Below are positions 45,608 through 55,002 of a DNA stretch of 64,000 nt, piece by piece. The position numbers were made by a program, and so were the translations under genes. Origin of the DNA: Leguminivora glycinivorella (lineage: Eukaryota; Arthropoda; Insecta; Lepidoptera; Tortricidae); assembly GCF_023078275.1 (NCBI RefSeq), contig NC_062983.1, forward strand, positions 6,255,001-6,319,000, in the 5' to 3' direction. Every line of letters begins with the position of its first letter. Position 1 is the stretch's first letter. Under the pieces are notes generated by a model. It had not been told where the DNA came from. It worked only from the letters and a program-made list of their open reading frames with translations, and did no database searches.

Positions 45608-46074
45608 GCCGCCTTTACACAGACGCTCTATCGCGCGTGATTGCGCAATCGCGTATGAAAGAATGCGCGTGTAAAGACGACGGGAGGGGAAGGGAAAGAA
45701 CGCGCGATTGCGTGCGCTGGAGCGGACGCGCAATCGCGTGGCTGAGGTTGTCTTTACACGTACGTTCATTCGCGCGCGCAAGATAGCGGACATACGCTCG
45801 TGGACTAAATAATTAGTGGTTGAATTACTTGCTCTTTATAAATCGATACTATTAATAACAATACACAATAATAACCAGTATATTGCGCACGATTAGCCTT
45901 TACACGCACGCTGTTTTCGTTCTCAAAAACTTCGACGCGCAATCACGCGCGAAAGAACGTGAACCTTAAAAACCAACCACACGCAATCGCGCGAGCGATT
46001 GAGCGCACAGGCTTAACCGCGCGCTATCCTGTACGCTCCGGGAACGCGCGATAGAGCGACTATGTAAAGGCAGC
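45608..46074. mobile_element. 467-bp CpG-rich MITE with TA target duplication
   Basis: GCCGCCTTTACACAGACGCT and inverted GCTGCCTTTACATAGTCGCT continue to CTATCGCGCG. TA flanks each end (45606-45607, 46075-46076). The inside repeats short words such as CGCAATCGCG, GCGCGATTG and CTTTACACG in both orientations, giving multiple nested hairpins. Strong CpG content contrasts with the surroundings. Confidence 0.8.
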
Positions 46075-47230
46075 TAATGGCGAAGTTCTCAGTCCACAGT
46101 TCGTCTACAAAATACGCAAATTGCAGCCTCGCGCAAGTATCGTTTTACCTCGGCTTATTAGTTGACATCCGAATAGTAAACGATTTATTTACATGAACAT
46201 ATTTACATAATATATAAGAAACTAAGACTAAACGTAAAAGCTAGTGCAGCATAATGCTTGGTAAGAAACCTTTTTTTTTAATGCTTCTGACTTCAATTAC
46301 TATTTAAGTGGACAGAGAGGAAATGAAAAAAATAAAATAAAAGGTGTCACACACAGATGTCAAAAACAGAAAATCATTTCCATGGTTTTGCATTTTGGTT
46401 TCTGCATTGTTATTTTAAGTGATGAGTGTGAAAAGGAGAATCCAACGAATATTGTTCGGTAACCGCTTTTTATCGCGGGTAAGCTTATGAATAGTTTTCT
46501 TTGTTAACTAAATTACATTTTTCTTTCATTCAAAATCAAAAGTATACATTGGAAATTTTCCTCGTCCTCAGTTTTTACCTTAGTACATATTATCTGCTTT
46601 CCATGTGCTAATTACCAGTCGTCTTTATAAATTCCTGAACGACTGTGGTCCGTGGCGACGGTCGCGCGATGGTCACATGCGACGCATACGAAATCAAACC
46701 TTATCGATAAAGTATGTACTTGCCTAACGGCTAACGGTTGAGACACCGGAGCCGCGCCATCAGTCCAAAGAGAGCACGGGCCAATTTTGCTGCTTGACTC
46801 CTTGCCTACATTAAAGTAAAGAAGTTGCATGCGCCGCCGCTGTACTTTCGACGCCCATTTTTTAAAACGAGTGTTTTTTTAAAATTGTAGTTTTATGTAA
46901 AATGTATGTTCTTTTCTGTCATCGTACGCTGCCTTACACCTGAAATGTTAACTTACTGGTACCAGATCAGGGTAGGTAGGCGGTCTTTATAATCTTGACT
47001 CATATTATTATAATATTCTTTATAGTTTAAAAATTTTGATTCCTACGGATCTAAAATCTGATTTGATTCCATTTCGTAACTTTTGATTTCTGAGGTGGTA
47101 AATCTGATTTCACGGTTTCTCCAATTTTCGAGGATCTTCTTGTGTAATACAAAGTAATTGTGAAATAAATTGTTTCTTTCAAGTGGCACAAAATTATTTA
47201 TTTATATTTTATTTGCTACACTAGCTCTGC
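46075..47230. other. No gene; single-copy GC-richer patch with a DRE-like site
   Basis: 46612-46860 has CTTATCGATAAAG (46700-46712), a perfect TATCGATA palindrome as bound by DREF in Drosophila, within GC-richer sequence. A 72-codon minus frame there has no family. Confidence 0.35.
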
Positions 47231-47232
47231 TA

Positions 47233-47425
47233 ATGTCTAAAATAGGCCCTTGAGGCATTGTAATAAGGATACTGGCGACATTTCCTCGCTGTATCGCAAT
47301 GCTGATACGTTGTGCGAGGAAGTCGCCAGCTCTTTGGTCACCAGTTACCATTTGTTCGCGCTGGGACCCGATGGACCTAGAGTTTCTACGCCAAAAGGTA
47401 CAAAAAGGTATTCTACGCCAAAAGG
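47233..47425 (-). pseudogene. LINE-type coding fragment (GVETLGP family), antisense
   Basis: The minus strand resembles 37590-37830: a FGVETLGPSGP-like stretch followed by a TGDQRAGDFLAQRI-like block in decayed form. A short duplication of TACGCCAAAAGGTACAAAA lies at its left-hand protein end (47388-47432). Confidence 0.6.
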
Positions 47426-47624
47426 TACAAAACGGTATGTCACTGATGCATAATGAGAGCCACTAAAACAATGACATGATTTGTTTTATGAAACGAGCCG
47501 AAAGCCGAGTCGTGGGGACTATACGAGTATCCCGAACCATCTCGTTCATAAGAGGAGGCCTTACCCAGCAGAATGAGACGTATATAGGCTCAATCATTAT
47601 TATTTTTACTAAGTAATAAGTTTT

Positions 47625-47945
47625 TTGCAAAAATGACATTTTTGGCACAAGCTTTTATCGCCGACTGTACCTTTCTTTCACAACACACACAACAGTAACA
47701 GTCATCTACTGCTCTCCAAGACGTTTTTAAAAACCCGTTACTCGATGGAGATACGACGTTTCATAACAGAGTGCCTATGACCATCTTTCTGCTCCATCAT
47801 CAGATCAGCTCCATGGCATTGTCACGTGATTTACATATATGTGTGCAAAATTTCAGCTCAATCGAAAACCGTGAAGTGGGTCAAATTTAGCTTCTACGTT
47901 TTGACCCAAACCAACCCAAACTAACATACTAACAAGGCAAGCTAA
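47625..47945 (+). repeat. Dispersed repeat D, copy 2
   Basis: Parallels 13471-13757 from TTTTTGGCACAAG to ACTAACAAGGCAAG. The last ~130 bp are included in the following tandem duplication. Confidence 0.8.
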
Positions 47946-48427
47946 AATAAAATCTTTTCCCCTCACTAGCTCGGAAACACGTGTTTTGTCCTTTAATACC
48001 AGCGGGTAAAAACGCATTTTATCCACTAGTGGGTAAAGTAATTTGACCTTGAATAAATTCAAATTAACTGCTTTAAAATTGATAAATGTAGGTGAATATA
48101 GTAACAAAGATGATTTAGCTCCATGGCATTGTCACGTGATTTACATATATGTGTGCAAAATTTCAGCTCAATCGAAAACCGTGAAGTGGGTCAAATTTAG
48201 CTTCTACGTTTTGACCCAAACCAACCCAAACTAACATACTAACAAGGCAAGTTAAAATAATAGTTATTTTCCCCTCACTAGCTCGGAAACACGTGTTTTG
48301 TCCTTTAATACCAGCGGGTAAAAACGCATTTTATCCACTAGTGGGTAAAGTAATTTGACCTTGAATAAATTCAAATTAACTGCTTTAAAATTGATAAATG
48401 TAGGTGAATATAGTAACAAAGATGATT
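47808..48427. repeat. 310-bp tandem duplication
   Basis: GCTCCATGGCATTGTCACGT at 47808 recurs at 48118, and the two 310-bp units are almost identical. Each joins the end of repeat D to the start of repeat H. The breakpoint lies in GATGATTTA/GCTCC, so the duplication arose after H had inserted near D. Confidence 0.88.
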
Positions 48428-48668
48428 TACTACCTGTGGAACTACTGGAAGCAGTGATAAACGCATTTTTTGCGTTGTTGTTTCCTCGCTATAGTGAGGG
48501 GAAAAGTTTTGTGTTACACTCGGGTGCAAATGTATTTTACTTCTCGTGTGTTAAAAAACTCGCAAGTTCAGGATTCTATTCTCAACCCACTCGCTTCGCT
48601 CGTGGTTCAACTATAGAATCCTTTCACTTGCTCGTTTTTCAATTCCACACTCGGCGTTAAAATACAAC
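47953..48668 (+). repeat. Repeat family H, left-hand copies
   Basis: A partial H (47953-48117) sits in the first tandem unit, then a long H copy (about 48270-48668) runs CCCCTCACTAGCTCGGAAAC, TTATCCACTAGTGGGTAAAG, GTGGAACTACTGGAAGCAGT, CGCTTCGCTCGTGGTTCAAC, and stops at GCGTTAAAATACAAC. The expected TTTGCCCCCTTGT terminus is absent, because the envelope-containing segment begins there. Its 101-codon frame has no known domain. Confidence 0.8.
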
Positions 48669-49012
48669 TGTACGCGCCAGTTGACGGTACTGTCAGAATC
48701 CCAGGAACCCATAAATAACTCACATACGTTTGTTTTTAACCATAGTCTTTAATGCACTGATTTTTGTACTTAATGCAATTACACGTGTTGAATAAATAAT
48801 CTAGGTCGCGCGAGTGCGCATATTTGCGTAAAGACATAGCTACAGTATATGCTATACCTACGCTGTACGATAGCTAGATCGTACATACTGCCACTTATAA
48901 AGCAAAAAAACGAGAAGCAACCTAAGAGTATGCAAAATTATAAACGTTAAATAAATGAGTAAAAACCATATGTCAATTTAACAAAGAAATACTATAAAAA
49001 TAGTAGTGAACA
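48669..49012 (-). other. Candidate 3' LTR remnant
   Basis: Between the envelope stop and repeat H lies 344 bp that, on the minus strand, starts TGTTCACTAC and ends GGCGCGTACA, i.e. TG...CA. It contains a TTTATAAG word. Against it: no purine-rich primer tract is visible upstream and there is no second copy to compare. Treat as the retrovirus 3' region, LTR status unproven. Confidence 0.3.
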
Positions 49013-49036
49013 CTGTAAAAGGAGGTAGGTAAATGA

Positions 49037-51193
49037 TTATGTTTCTTCATTTAAGTCCCTAAAGCTAACTTTTCGTCTCTGCTGCGGCGTCATTGGGATG
49101 TCTGAGAAGGACGTAGCACGCTGAGGCGCCGACGTGCTCGTCGTCGCAGGAGCGGCCGCAGGGGTCAGTGATAGTACTGCTTGCAGTGGGGTGTCAGGTT
49201 GAGTAGGCGTCGACTTGCGTTTCAATTTGCAGATAGCAAGTATAATAGTTATGGTTGAAGTAATTCCCAATGCAATGTAGATTATGACGTAATGTGTGGT
49301 GTCATTTCTATCAAATGTGTCCAAATGTGCTTCTTTAATGGCCGTTAATTTCTGGCTTATGTCAAGAAATTCTTCGTTATGATCTTCTGTTAAAATAGGA
49401 ACATCTTTCGATAAGGATGTTTTTATTACGTCATTGATCGGTGATATTTTCGGAATTTCCATGTACAAGTCTTGCACAAACATTTGACTCTTGTAATCAT
49501 GTTGTGAATGTATGACGAAGGATTTTCCTCTCATAGCGCACCCTGCAGGAATTGTGACCAAACCCGTGTCGATCAATGTCTCAGTGGATACGCCGTTATC
49601 ACATATCACGCGTATCGGGTGCTCTTGGCAGTAGGAATACAGCCAGGTGTCCTGTGCATGTAATTTGATCCACCTGTCAGCGCATTTCTTGGCTGTCGCT
49701 TGGCAATAAGGTTTGTTATTGTTGTTTAATAACAATTGCATGTCACAAATAGATTCACCGACTTTCATTGTGTATACAGGGTGATTTAAAGGACAGAACA
49801 TTTTATCATTTTTGTGAGCGTTGCATGCGTGAATGTCAGTTTCTGTCATTGGAATTATGGTGTCTTTCTTGACGTTAATTGCAATGTATTTCGTTGCTGT
49901 TGAGATGTAAATGGCGTTGTCTCCGTTTCTGCGTGGAAGGTCGATAATAGCGTCTAACTCGAACTGTTCACGGTTTAATAATGGTAGCCGTATCTCCATT
50001 ATTAAGGTCTTTCGAGTCACTTTTACGTGGATATGGAGCAATCCGTACAGGTCTTCAGCGCTGTCAACTGGAATGGTGAGGTCATCCTGTATATGCCCTG
50101 ATATCAGTTCTAACTGTTGTTGGAGTTGCATCGGGGGTAGCAAATGCACGTTTAATCGACCATGGTATATGTCAGTGACGGTGTCAACAAGGGTATCTTG
50201 AATTCTTCTTAAATTTGAAATGATGACATCCGCCGCTACCATAGACGAAAGTAGCGAGAACGAGTTCAGTAAACGTAAACTCGTGGATTGGGCTTGATTC
50301 ACATCTTCGATTAGATTATGGACGGTTTTTGCAATTGAGTCAAATTGATTTTTCATGATAATCTCGTTGCGTTTGAGAATATTGTTGTGAGCTTCAAGTA
50401 TGGATGTCTGGTTTTTGTACAAGTTGAAAATGTAATCTTCTCGCTTCGTAATTGTGTCAATATCCTTTTCATATTTTTCTGCAAATCGATCATCAAGTAC
50501 GCCAAATAAGGTATTAGCTAAATAGCCGACTCCATTGGCTAGACCTCTTCGTTGGCGGTTTGTGTTAGGGTGACTTGTCAGCAAATCGTTGTAGTGACGC
50601 AGTTCATTTAACTCGTGTTCGAATTGTGCAATAATTGGAGCACATGTGTAGTCATTGTTGCATTTTGTTTTTATAAGTTGAATGTACTTTTCGATTGAAC
50701 ATATGCTATCCCAATATGTCGTCATGTTGTAAAATGCGACCATCTTCCACTCGTCCTGTATGATCCTTATGTCTGCAATTTTGTCAAAATAAAGCGAGTG
50801 GTTGGTTTGTATCTTGTCAATATGGAGTGTCTGGGCGGTAGCCGGTAGCACACATGTCATTAATAACAGTAACATCGATGTTATAAAACATTGTTTATTG
50901 CCTCGTGCTCGTTTATGCGTTTTTGGTGGGTCGGAGTCAGATTTCATGTCAGGATCTATGGGACTGGTTTGTTCCGACTTTTGAATAGGCAACGGAGCTA
51001 TTTTGACCACGGGTCTTTGGATTTCTCTTCCTTTTGTTTTTAGCGTAACAACACGGACGTATCCATCCTTGCCGTGATGTACGTCTGTCACGCGACCCAT
51101 GGCCCACTTCGCGGGTGGTAAAAAGTCTTCCTTGATGAGCACGATGTCATCTTTTTGTATGTTTTTTGCAGGTTGTTGCCATTTGTATAACAA
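49037..51193 (-). CDS. BEL/Pao-type retrovirus: Pol C-terminus fused in frame to envelope (F-like) glycoprotein
   Basis: Intact 718-codon frame. Residues 1-69 (KW...NIQKDDIVLIKEDFLPP, KWAMGRVTDVHHGKDGYVRVV) are the integrase C-terminal domain of BEL/Pao polyproteins. 70-100 is a charged linker. 101-121 is a hydrophobic signal peptide. Furin-type RQRR is at 213-216, directly before GLANGVGYLANTLFGVLDD, which resembles the fusion peptide of baculovirus F and insect errantivirus Env. 235-330 is likely coiled coil. The ectodomain is Cys-rich at 457-552, with N-glycosylation motifs at 131, 156, 261 and 630. A membrane anchor at 634-655 is followed by a ~60-residue cytoplasmic tail. Role by family: entry of an enveloped retroelement. 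The first codon is TTG and an in-frame stop lies at 51218-51220; the first ATGs in frame are codons 32, 83 and 107, so the Env product would more likely start in the linker or come from a spliced RNA. Gag, protease, RT and most integrase are missing: Pol homology starts at about codon 4, where repeat H sequence abuts. No frameshift or internal stop is seen. It could be a recent truncated provirus or a retained envelope gene. Confidence 0.9.
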   Translation of the reverse strand: MLYKWQQPAKNIQKDDIVLIKEDFLPPAKWAMGRVTDVHHGKDGYVRVVTLKTKGREIQRPVVKIAPLPIQKSEQTSPIDPDMKSDSDPPKTHKRARGNKQCFITSMLLLLMTCVLPATAQTLHIDKIQTNHSLYFDKIADIRIIQDEWKMVAFYNMTTYWDSICSIEKYIQLIKTKCNNDYTCAPIIAQFEHELNELRHYNDLLTSHPNTNRQRRGLANGVGYLANTLFGVLDDRFAEKYEKDIDTITKREDYIFNLYKNQTSILEAHNNILKRNEIIMKNQFDSIAKTVHNLIEDVNQAQSTSLRLLNSFSLLSSMVAADVIISNLRRIQDTLVDTVTDIYHGRLNVHLLPPMQLQQQLELISGHIQDDLTIPVDSAEDLYGLLHIHVKVTRKTLIMEIRLPLLNREQFELDAIIDLPRRNGDNAIYISTATKYIAINVKKDTIIPMTETDIHACNAHKNDKMFCPLNHPVYTMKVGESICDMQLLLNNNNKPYCQATAKKCADRWIKLHAQDTWLYSYCQEHPIRVICDNGVSTETLIDTGLVTIPAGCAMRGKSFVIHSQHDYKSQMFVQDLYMEIPKISPINDVIKTSLSKDVPILTEDHNEEFLDISQKLTAIKEAHLDTFDRNDTTHYVIIYIALGITSTITIILAICKLKRKSTPTQPDTPLQAVLSLTPAAAPATTSTSAPQRATSFSDIPMTPQQRRKVSFRDLNEET

Positions 51194-51196
51194 ATA

Positions 51197-51663
51197 ACCC
51201 CCTTGTATAACAAATAACTATTGTTATACAACAAATAACTATTGTTATACAAGGGGGCAAAGTTGTATTTTAACGCCGAGTGTGGAATTGAAAAACGAGC
51301 AAGTGAAAGGATTCTATAGTTGAACCACGAGCGAAGCGAGTGGTTCGAGAATAGAATCCTGAACTTGCGAGTTTTTTAACACACGAGAAGTAAAATACAT
51401 TTGCCCCCGAGTGTAACACAAAACTTTTCCCCTCACTATACCGAGGAAACTACAACGCAAAAAATGCGTTTATCACTGCTTCCAGTAGTTCCACAGGTGG
51501 TAAATCATCTTTATTACTAGATTCACCTACTTTTATCAATTTTAAAGCAGTTAATTTGACTTTATTCAAGGTCAAATTACTTTACCCACTAGTGGATAAA
51601 ATGCGTTTTTACCCGCTGGTATTAAAGGACAAAACACGTGTTTCCGAGCTAGTGAGGGGAAAA
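51197..51663 (-). repeat. Repeat family H, right-hand inverted copy and terminus
   Basis: 51197-51220 reads CCCCCTTGTATAACAA, the terminus missing from the left copy. It is followed by a small ATTGTTATAC/GTATAACAAT palindrome. A long copy of H in the opposite orientation then runs from CAAGGGGGCAAAGTTGTATT to TTTCCGAGCTAGTGAGGGGA. It matches 48270-48668 almost throughout. So the envelope segment sits one terminus-length inside an inverted pair of H arms. Confidence 0.8.
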
Positions 51664-51698
51664 ATACATTAACTTACCTTAACTCGAGATAATTTTGC

Positions 51699-51885
51699 CT
51701 AATGATGTCAAATTGAGATGAAATCGGCGTCAGTTCCGTTCGATCCGTCCTAGACTGAATTCCTTTTGTTTGCTTTTCCAGATTTCGTGGCTGCCACGAG
51801 TACCACGCTACTACCGCAATGGACTCTGGCGCGATGAATGGAACCGAATTTAGGTATCGACTCTTTACTTTTTTATTAGATACTG
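51699..51885 (+). repeat. Direct repeat I, copy 1
   Basis: GATGTCAAATTGAGATGAAA, GTCCTAGACTGAATTCC, TTGCTTTTCCAGATTTCGTG and CGCTACTACCGCAATGGAC. Copy 2 is at 52557-52730. TTTGCTTTTCCAG has the shape of a splice acceptor in both. Function unknown. Confidence 0.7.
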
Positions 51886-51934
51886 GTACCTGAACTTGAC
51901 CCACATAAGGCCTACCTTAATAAAGCGTACACCC

Positions 51935-52055
51935 ATCTTAAAGGCCGGCAACGCACCTCCAACACCTCTGGTGTTTCGGGTGTCCCTAGGCGGCGGTTAT
52001 CGCTTACCATCAGGCGACCTGTCTGCTCGTTTGCCTCCTATCCCATAAAAAAAAA
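51935..52055 (+). repeat. Dispersed GGCGGCGGTTATCGCTTACC repeat, second copy
   Basis: GGCCGGCAACGCACCTCCAA, GGGTGTCCCTAGGCGGCGG, TCTGCTCGTTTGCCTCCTAT and a poly(A) end. Same repeat as 7203-7290, in fuller form. Confidence 0.8.
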
Positions 52056-52342
52056 AATAAAGCTGTATATTTTAAGAGATGGTCAAAGTGTGTGAAGAAG
52101 TCGACTGGCAGCAGCCTATATCGTGCAGTCCACGTGGCTTATGACTGCGTTCAATGGAGACACCGCTACTTGTGGTCGCGATCCTCAGGGAACGAGGAAG
52201 AAGATGAAGTATATTTTAAGAAAACGACAGAAAAACTGTCTAAACCATCGACAGTATACACCTAATAGCAGCTTTAGCTTACAAAACAGTGTTTGTTCAT
52301 AATTGTCACGGTTTAAAAAAGGCTTTGTTAGGCACCGGGCCT

Positions 52343-52464
52343 TAGTGCGTTTTCACATTATCCGATCCGATATAGGATGCTGATCTTTGATTCACCATCT
52401 TTGATTTTTGCCTTTGAAATCCGTCCGACATCCGTGACGGATCGGATAATGTGAAAACGCACTA
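52343..52464. mobile_element. MITE family A, copy 3
   Basis: TAGTGCGTTTTCACATTATC ends in both orientations (outer bases TAGTGCG / CGCACTA). The interior is in the opposite direction to copy 2. Confidence 0.85.
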
Positions 52465-52556
52465 ACATCAGGTCAGGGTATTATTGAAGAGTGGCCAATT
52501 TATCTTAGGTACGCAAGAGTAAAGAAAAAAAATACTCAAAATTTAATGCTTTGTCG

Positions 52557-52730
52557 AATGATGTCAAATTGAGATGAAATCTGCACCAGTTTATTCGATT
52601 TCCGTCCTAAACTGAATTCCCTTTGTTTTCTTTTCCAGATTCCGTGGCCACGCTACTACCGCAATGGATGACGCGATGAATGAAACGGATTTTTACTATT
52701 TTTAGGTATGGACTTTACTTTTTTATAACA
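52557..52730 (+). repeat. Direct repeat I, copy 2
   Basis: Matches 51699-51885 with two internal deletions (CTGCCACGAGTAC and CTCTGG parts lost). Confidence 0.7.
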
Positions 52731-53070
52731 CTTTAAGTTCTCGCGTTTTGTACCTACACATTTTTTAAGACACACTGGTCGAACGCGATAAAATAACATT
52801 ATTACCTTTTTACCCAACGTTTCGGCCAGGTTGCATTCGCTGATATTCGTTTTTATTACTTTACTTTTTTTATTAGACTAGGTAGGTATTAGCTTTCGCC
52901 ACAGATAAAGCGTTTTGATAGCGTAGCGTTAGCAGAGCGCAGTGATAGCGGTGCGCCGGACGAACGCTGGCGTTCCGCTCGCAATCCGCGCGCATTCTGC
53001 TCGCAATCCGCGCCAAATTTACATATAGAATATACAAAGGCTAAGGGCTAGTTGCATCAACCACATTTGT
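52731..53070. other. No gene recognised
   Basis: GC-richer patch 52920-53015 with repeated CGCTCGCAATCCGCGC words (two copies at ~52976 and ~52999). Unassigned. Confidence 0.45.
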
Positions 53071-53199
53071 GTCGCTTAACTTCAAATCTGGGTAAATCCA
53101 TTCTGCTTTAAGGTTGAATATATAAAAAAATATAATATGATCTGAAAGATAATCAACCTTATAGCAGAATAGATTTACCCAGTTTTGAAGTTAAGCGAC
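53071..53199. mobile_element. Foldback MITE (GTCGCTTAACTTCAAATC)
   Basis: Arms of ~47 bp: GTCGCTTAACTTCAAATCTG and inverted GTCGCTTAACTTCAAAACTG, running inward to AAGGTTGA. A frequent lepidopteran type by recognition. Confidence 0.75.
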
Positions 53200-53439
53200 A
53201 CATTTGACAGACACATCATCGGATCGTCACGCCGCAGACGTCTAACTTTCCATTCCTTCCATAAAATTTAACGAACTCTTTAACGATGAGCATAAACTTA
53301 ATAGCATACTATAGCTAGCTGAAATCTAAAATATTGTACACTTTTTGTTTACTTATGTTGAGGGAATAGTGGTTACAAAATAAGCTGTCTACTATTCGGC
53401 ATTAGACCTAATATGCTATCTAAGCTATTCGGCATTAGA

Positions 53440-53539
53440 AGCGCTCTATCTCTATCGCGCTTGCGTATTGGCGCGACAGAGCCAGCGGCGTATCGCTTTC
53501 GTTTGGCGTCGGAGAAATGCCATTCGGCTACGGGGCCTG
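53440..53539 (+). mobile_element. MITE family G, 3' half
   Basis: ATCGCGCTTGCGTATTGGCG, GTTTGGCGTCGGAGAAATGC and CATTCGGCTACGGGGCCTG. The left end is missing or replaced. It abuts the SINE directly. Confidence 0.75.
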
Positions 53540-53853
53540 GTAGCCTATCGGTAAGTACGTGCGACTTTCGCTCCAGTGGTCGCGGGTTCGAACCCCGGCT
53601 CGCACCAATGGGGAATTTATGCGCGAAATGTCATTTGATATTTGCCAATCGCTTTTCGGTGAATGAAAACATCGTGAGGAAACCGGACTAATTCCAATAA
53701 GGCCTAGCTACCCTGCGGGTTGGAAGTTCAGATGGCAGTCGCTTTCGTAAAACTAGTGACTACGCCACTTCGGATTAGTTGTCAAAGCGGACCCCAGGCT
53801 CCCATGAGCCGTGGCAAATGCCGGGATAACGCAAGGAGGATGATGATGATGAT
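53540..53853 (+). mobile_element. tRNA-derived SINE, full length
   Basis: A-box-like TAGCCTATCGGTAAGTACG and B box GGGTTCGAACCCC, then the body TCGCTTTTCGGTGAATGAAA, ACATCGTGAGGAAACCGGAC, CAGATGGCAGTCGCTTTCGT and CATGAGCCGTGGCAAATGCC, and a (GATGAT)n tail. I recognise it as a widespread lepidopteran SINE (HaSE-like). It would be transcribed by RNA polymerase III and moved by a partner LINE. Confidence 0.9.
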
Positions 53854-54377
53854 GCCACTTCTCCAATTATTCGGTATTAAATAAATTAATTCCACGTTTT
53901 ATCTCCTTCATACTTTTTATACACCAAGTAGGGGTAGGTGCGCCAACTTCGGGCCACCATAAAGTGGGTGGTGGGGGGTAATCCATCATAGTGACAACTC
54001 TATTTATCATGATGAGCACTTCCTATGCTAATGGGTTGTTTTTTCCTGACGTTTTAAGGAATGAGTTTTTGAAGCGGTTTTAATATTTTAGGCTAAACGC
54101 CTTTCTAGGGTAAAAGTTGTAGTGAAAAATTAATTTATCTGTTACCAGACTTAGGTACGTTACATAAAAAGGACGTGGTTACATGCGAAAAAATTACATT
54201 CATAAATGTGATGACCACACATATTCCTTAAGGTTTACCTACTCTATGAAATCTTATCTTATCTTAGTACCTTTCAATGTATATACCGGTGATCTCGGAA
54301 ACAGCTCATAATGGTTTCACTGAAATTTATTATGACAGAATGTAAAAAATCGATGTTTTCACAATTTCACAAGGTTT
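53854..54377. other. No gene recognised
   Basis: No recognisable feature. Confidence 0.45.
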
Positions 54378-54566
54378 ACCAGCGGCTACTCTCGCGTTAA
54401 AAGAAATCTTATCTTCCATCCCTTCAAGTATCTCAACTTCAAAATGTATAATTCGTCGCTCCGATTTGCTGAAAGACGGACAAACAAACAGACACTCACT
54501 TTAATTTAGAATATTATTAGCTGATATTATTTAGTTTACGTAGTATTGGTATATTAGTATGGATTA
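54378..54566 (-). mobile_element. Element L, diverged antisense copy
   Basis: CAGCGGCTACTCTCGCG, CATCCCTTCAAGTATCTC and GACGGACAAACAAACAGACA, ending TATTAGTATGGATT. Confidence 0.75.
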
Positions 54567-54650
54567 TGAAACATAAAATACGGTATATTTATCATTGTAC
54601 TTTACAGTCTTAAAGGTCCCGAAAACCTTATACGGTCGAAAATTTTTAAG

Positions 54651-54757
54651 GTTTAGTAAAAGTCGCCGGGTTTTCATTTTCACACTTTTTAAAATTTTTG
54701 TACTACCTAAAATTTTAAAGTGTGAAAATCTCGAAAACCAGATGACTTTTACTAAAC
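54651..54757. repeat. Foldback palindrome
   Basis: GTTTAGTAAAAGTCGCCGGG TTTTC and its inverse at the right, with TTTTCACACTTT inner arms. ~45-bp arms, ~12-nt loop. ATATTTATCATTGTA occurs outside on both sides (54585, 54768) in direct orientation. Confidence 0.7.
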
Positions 54758-54845
54758 GGTTTTCTGGATATTTATCATTGTATATCATCTAAAATACGAC
54801 ATACTAAGACGAACTCCAAGCTTTGCTCCAAAACCAAACCAAACA

Positions 54846-55002
54846 CCGTAGCCGAATCAAATGGCATTTCTGCGACGCAAAAAGCAACCGAAACGCCGCA
54901 GAAATGTAGTCTGGTTCTGTCGCGCCAATACGCAAGAGCGATAGAGATAGATAGCTACGAAAGAGATATTATCGTGAGCGTTTGTGCATTCGGCTATGCA
55001 CA
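54846..55002 (-). mobile_element. MITE family G, antisense copy
   Basis: CCGTAGCCGAATCAAATGGC, CGCCAATACGCAAGAGCGAT and GTGAGCGTTTGTGCATTCGG CTATG. Confidence 0.8.

Noticed and set aside
45401..45793. 130-codon minus-strand open frame
   Set aside because: Half of it lies in a CpG-rich MITE, the composition follows the repeat's GCG words, and there is no domain or family signature.
48355..48660. 101-codon plus-strand open frame in repeat H
   Set aside because: It is part of a multi-copy repeat, and other copies carry stops in the same frame. Reported as a finding about the repeat, not as a gene.
48669..49012. Confirmed LTR of the retrovirus
   Set aside because: TG...CA ends and a TATA-like word exist, but there is no polypurine tract and no second LTR, so only a low-confidence remnant is listed.
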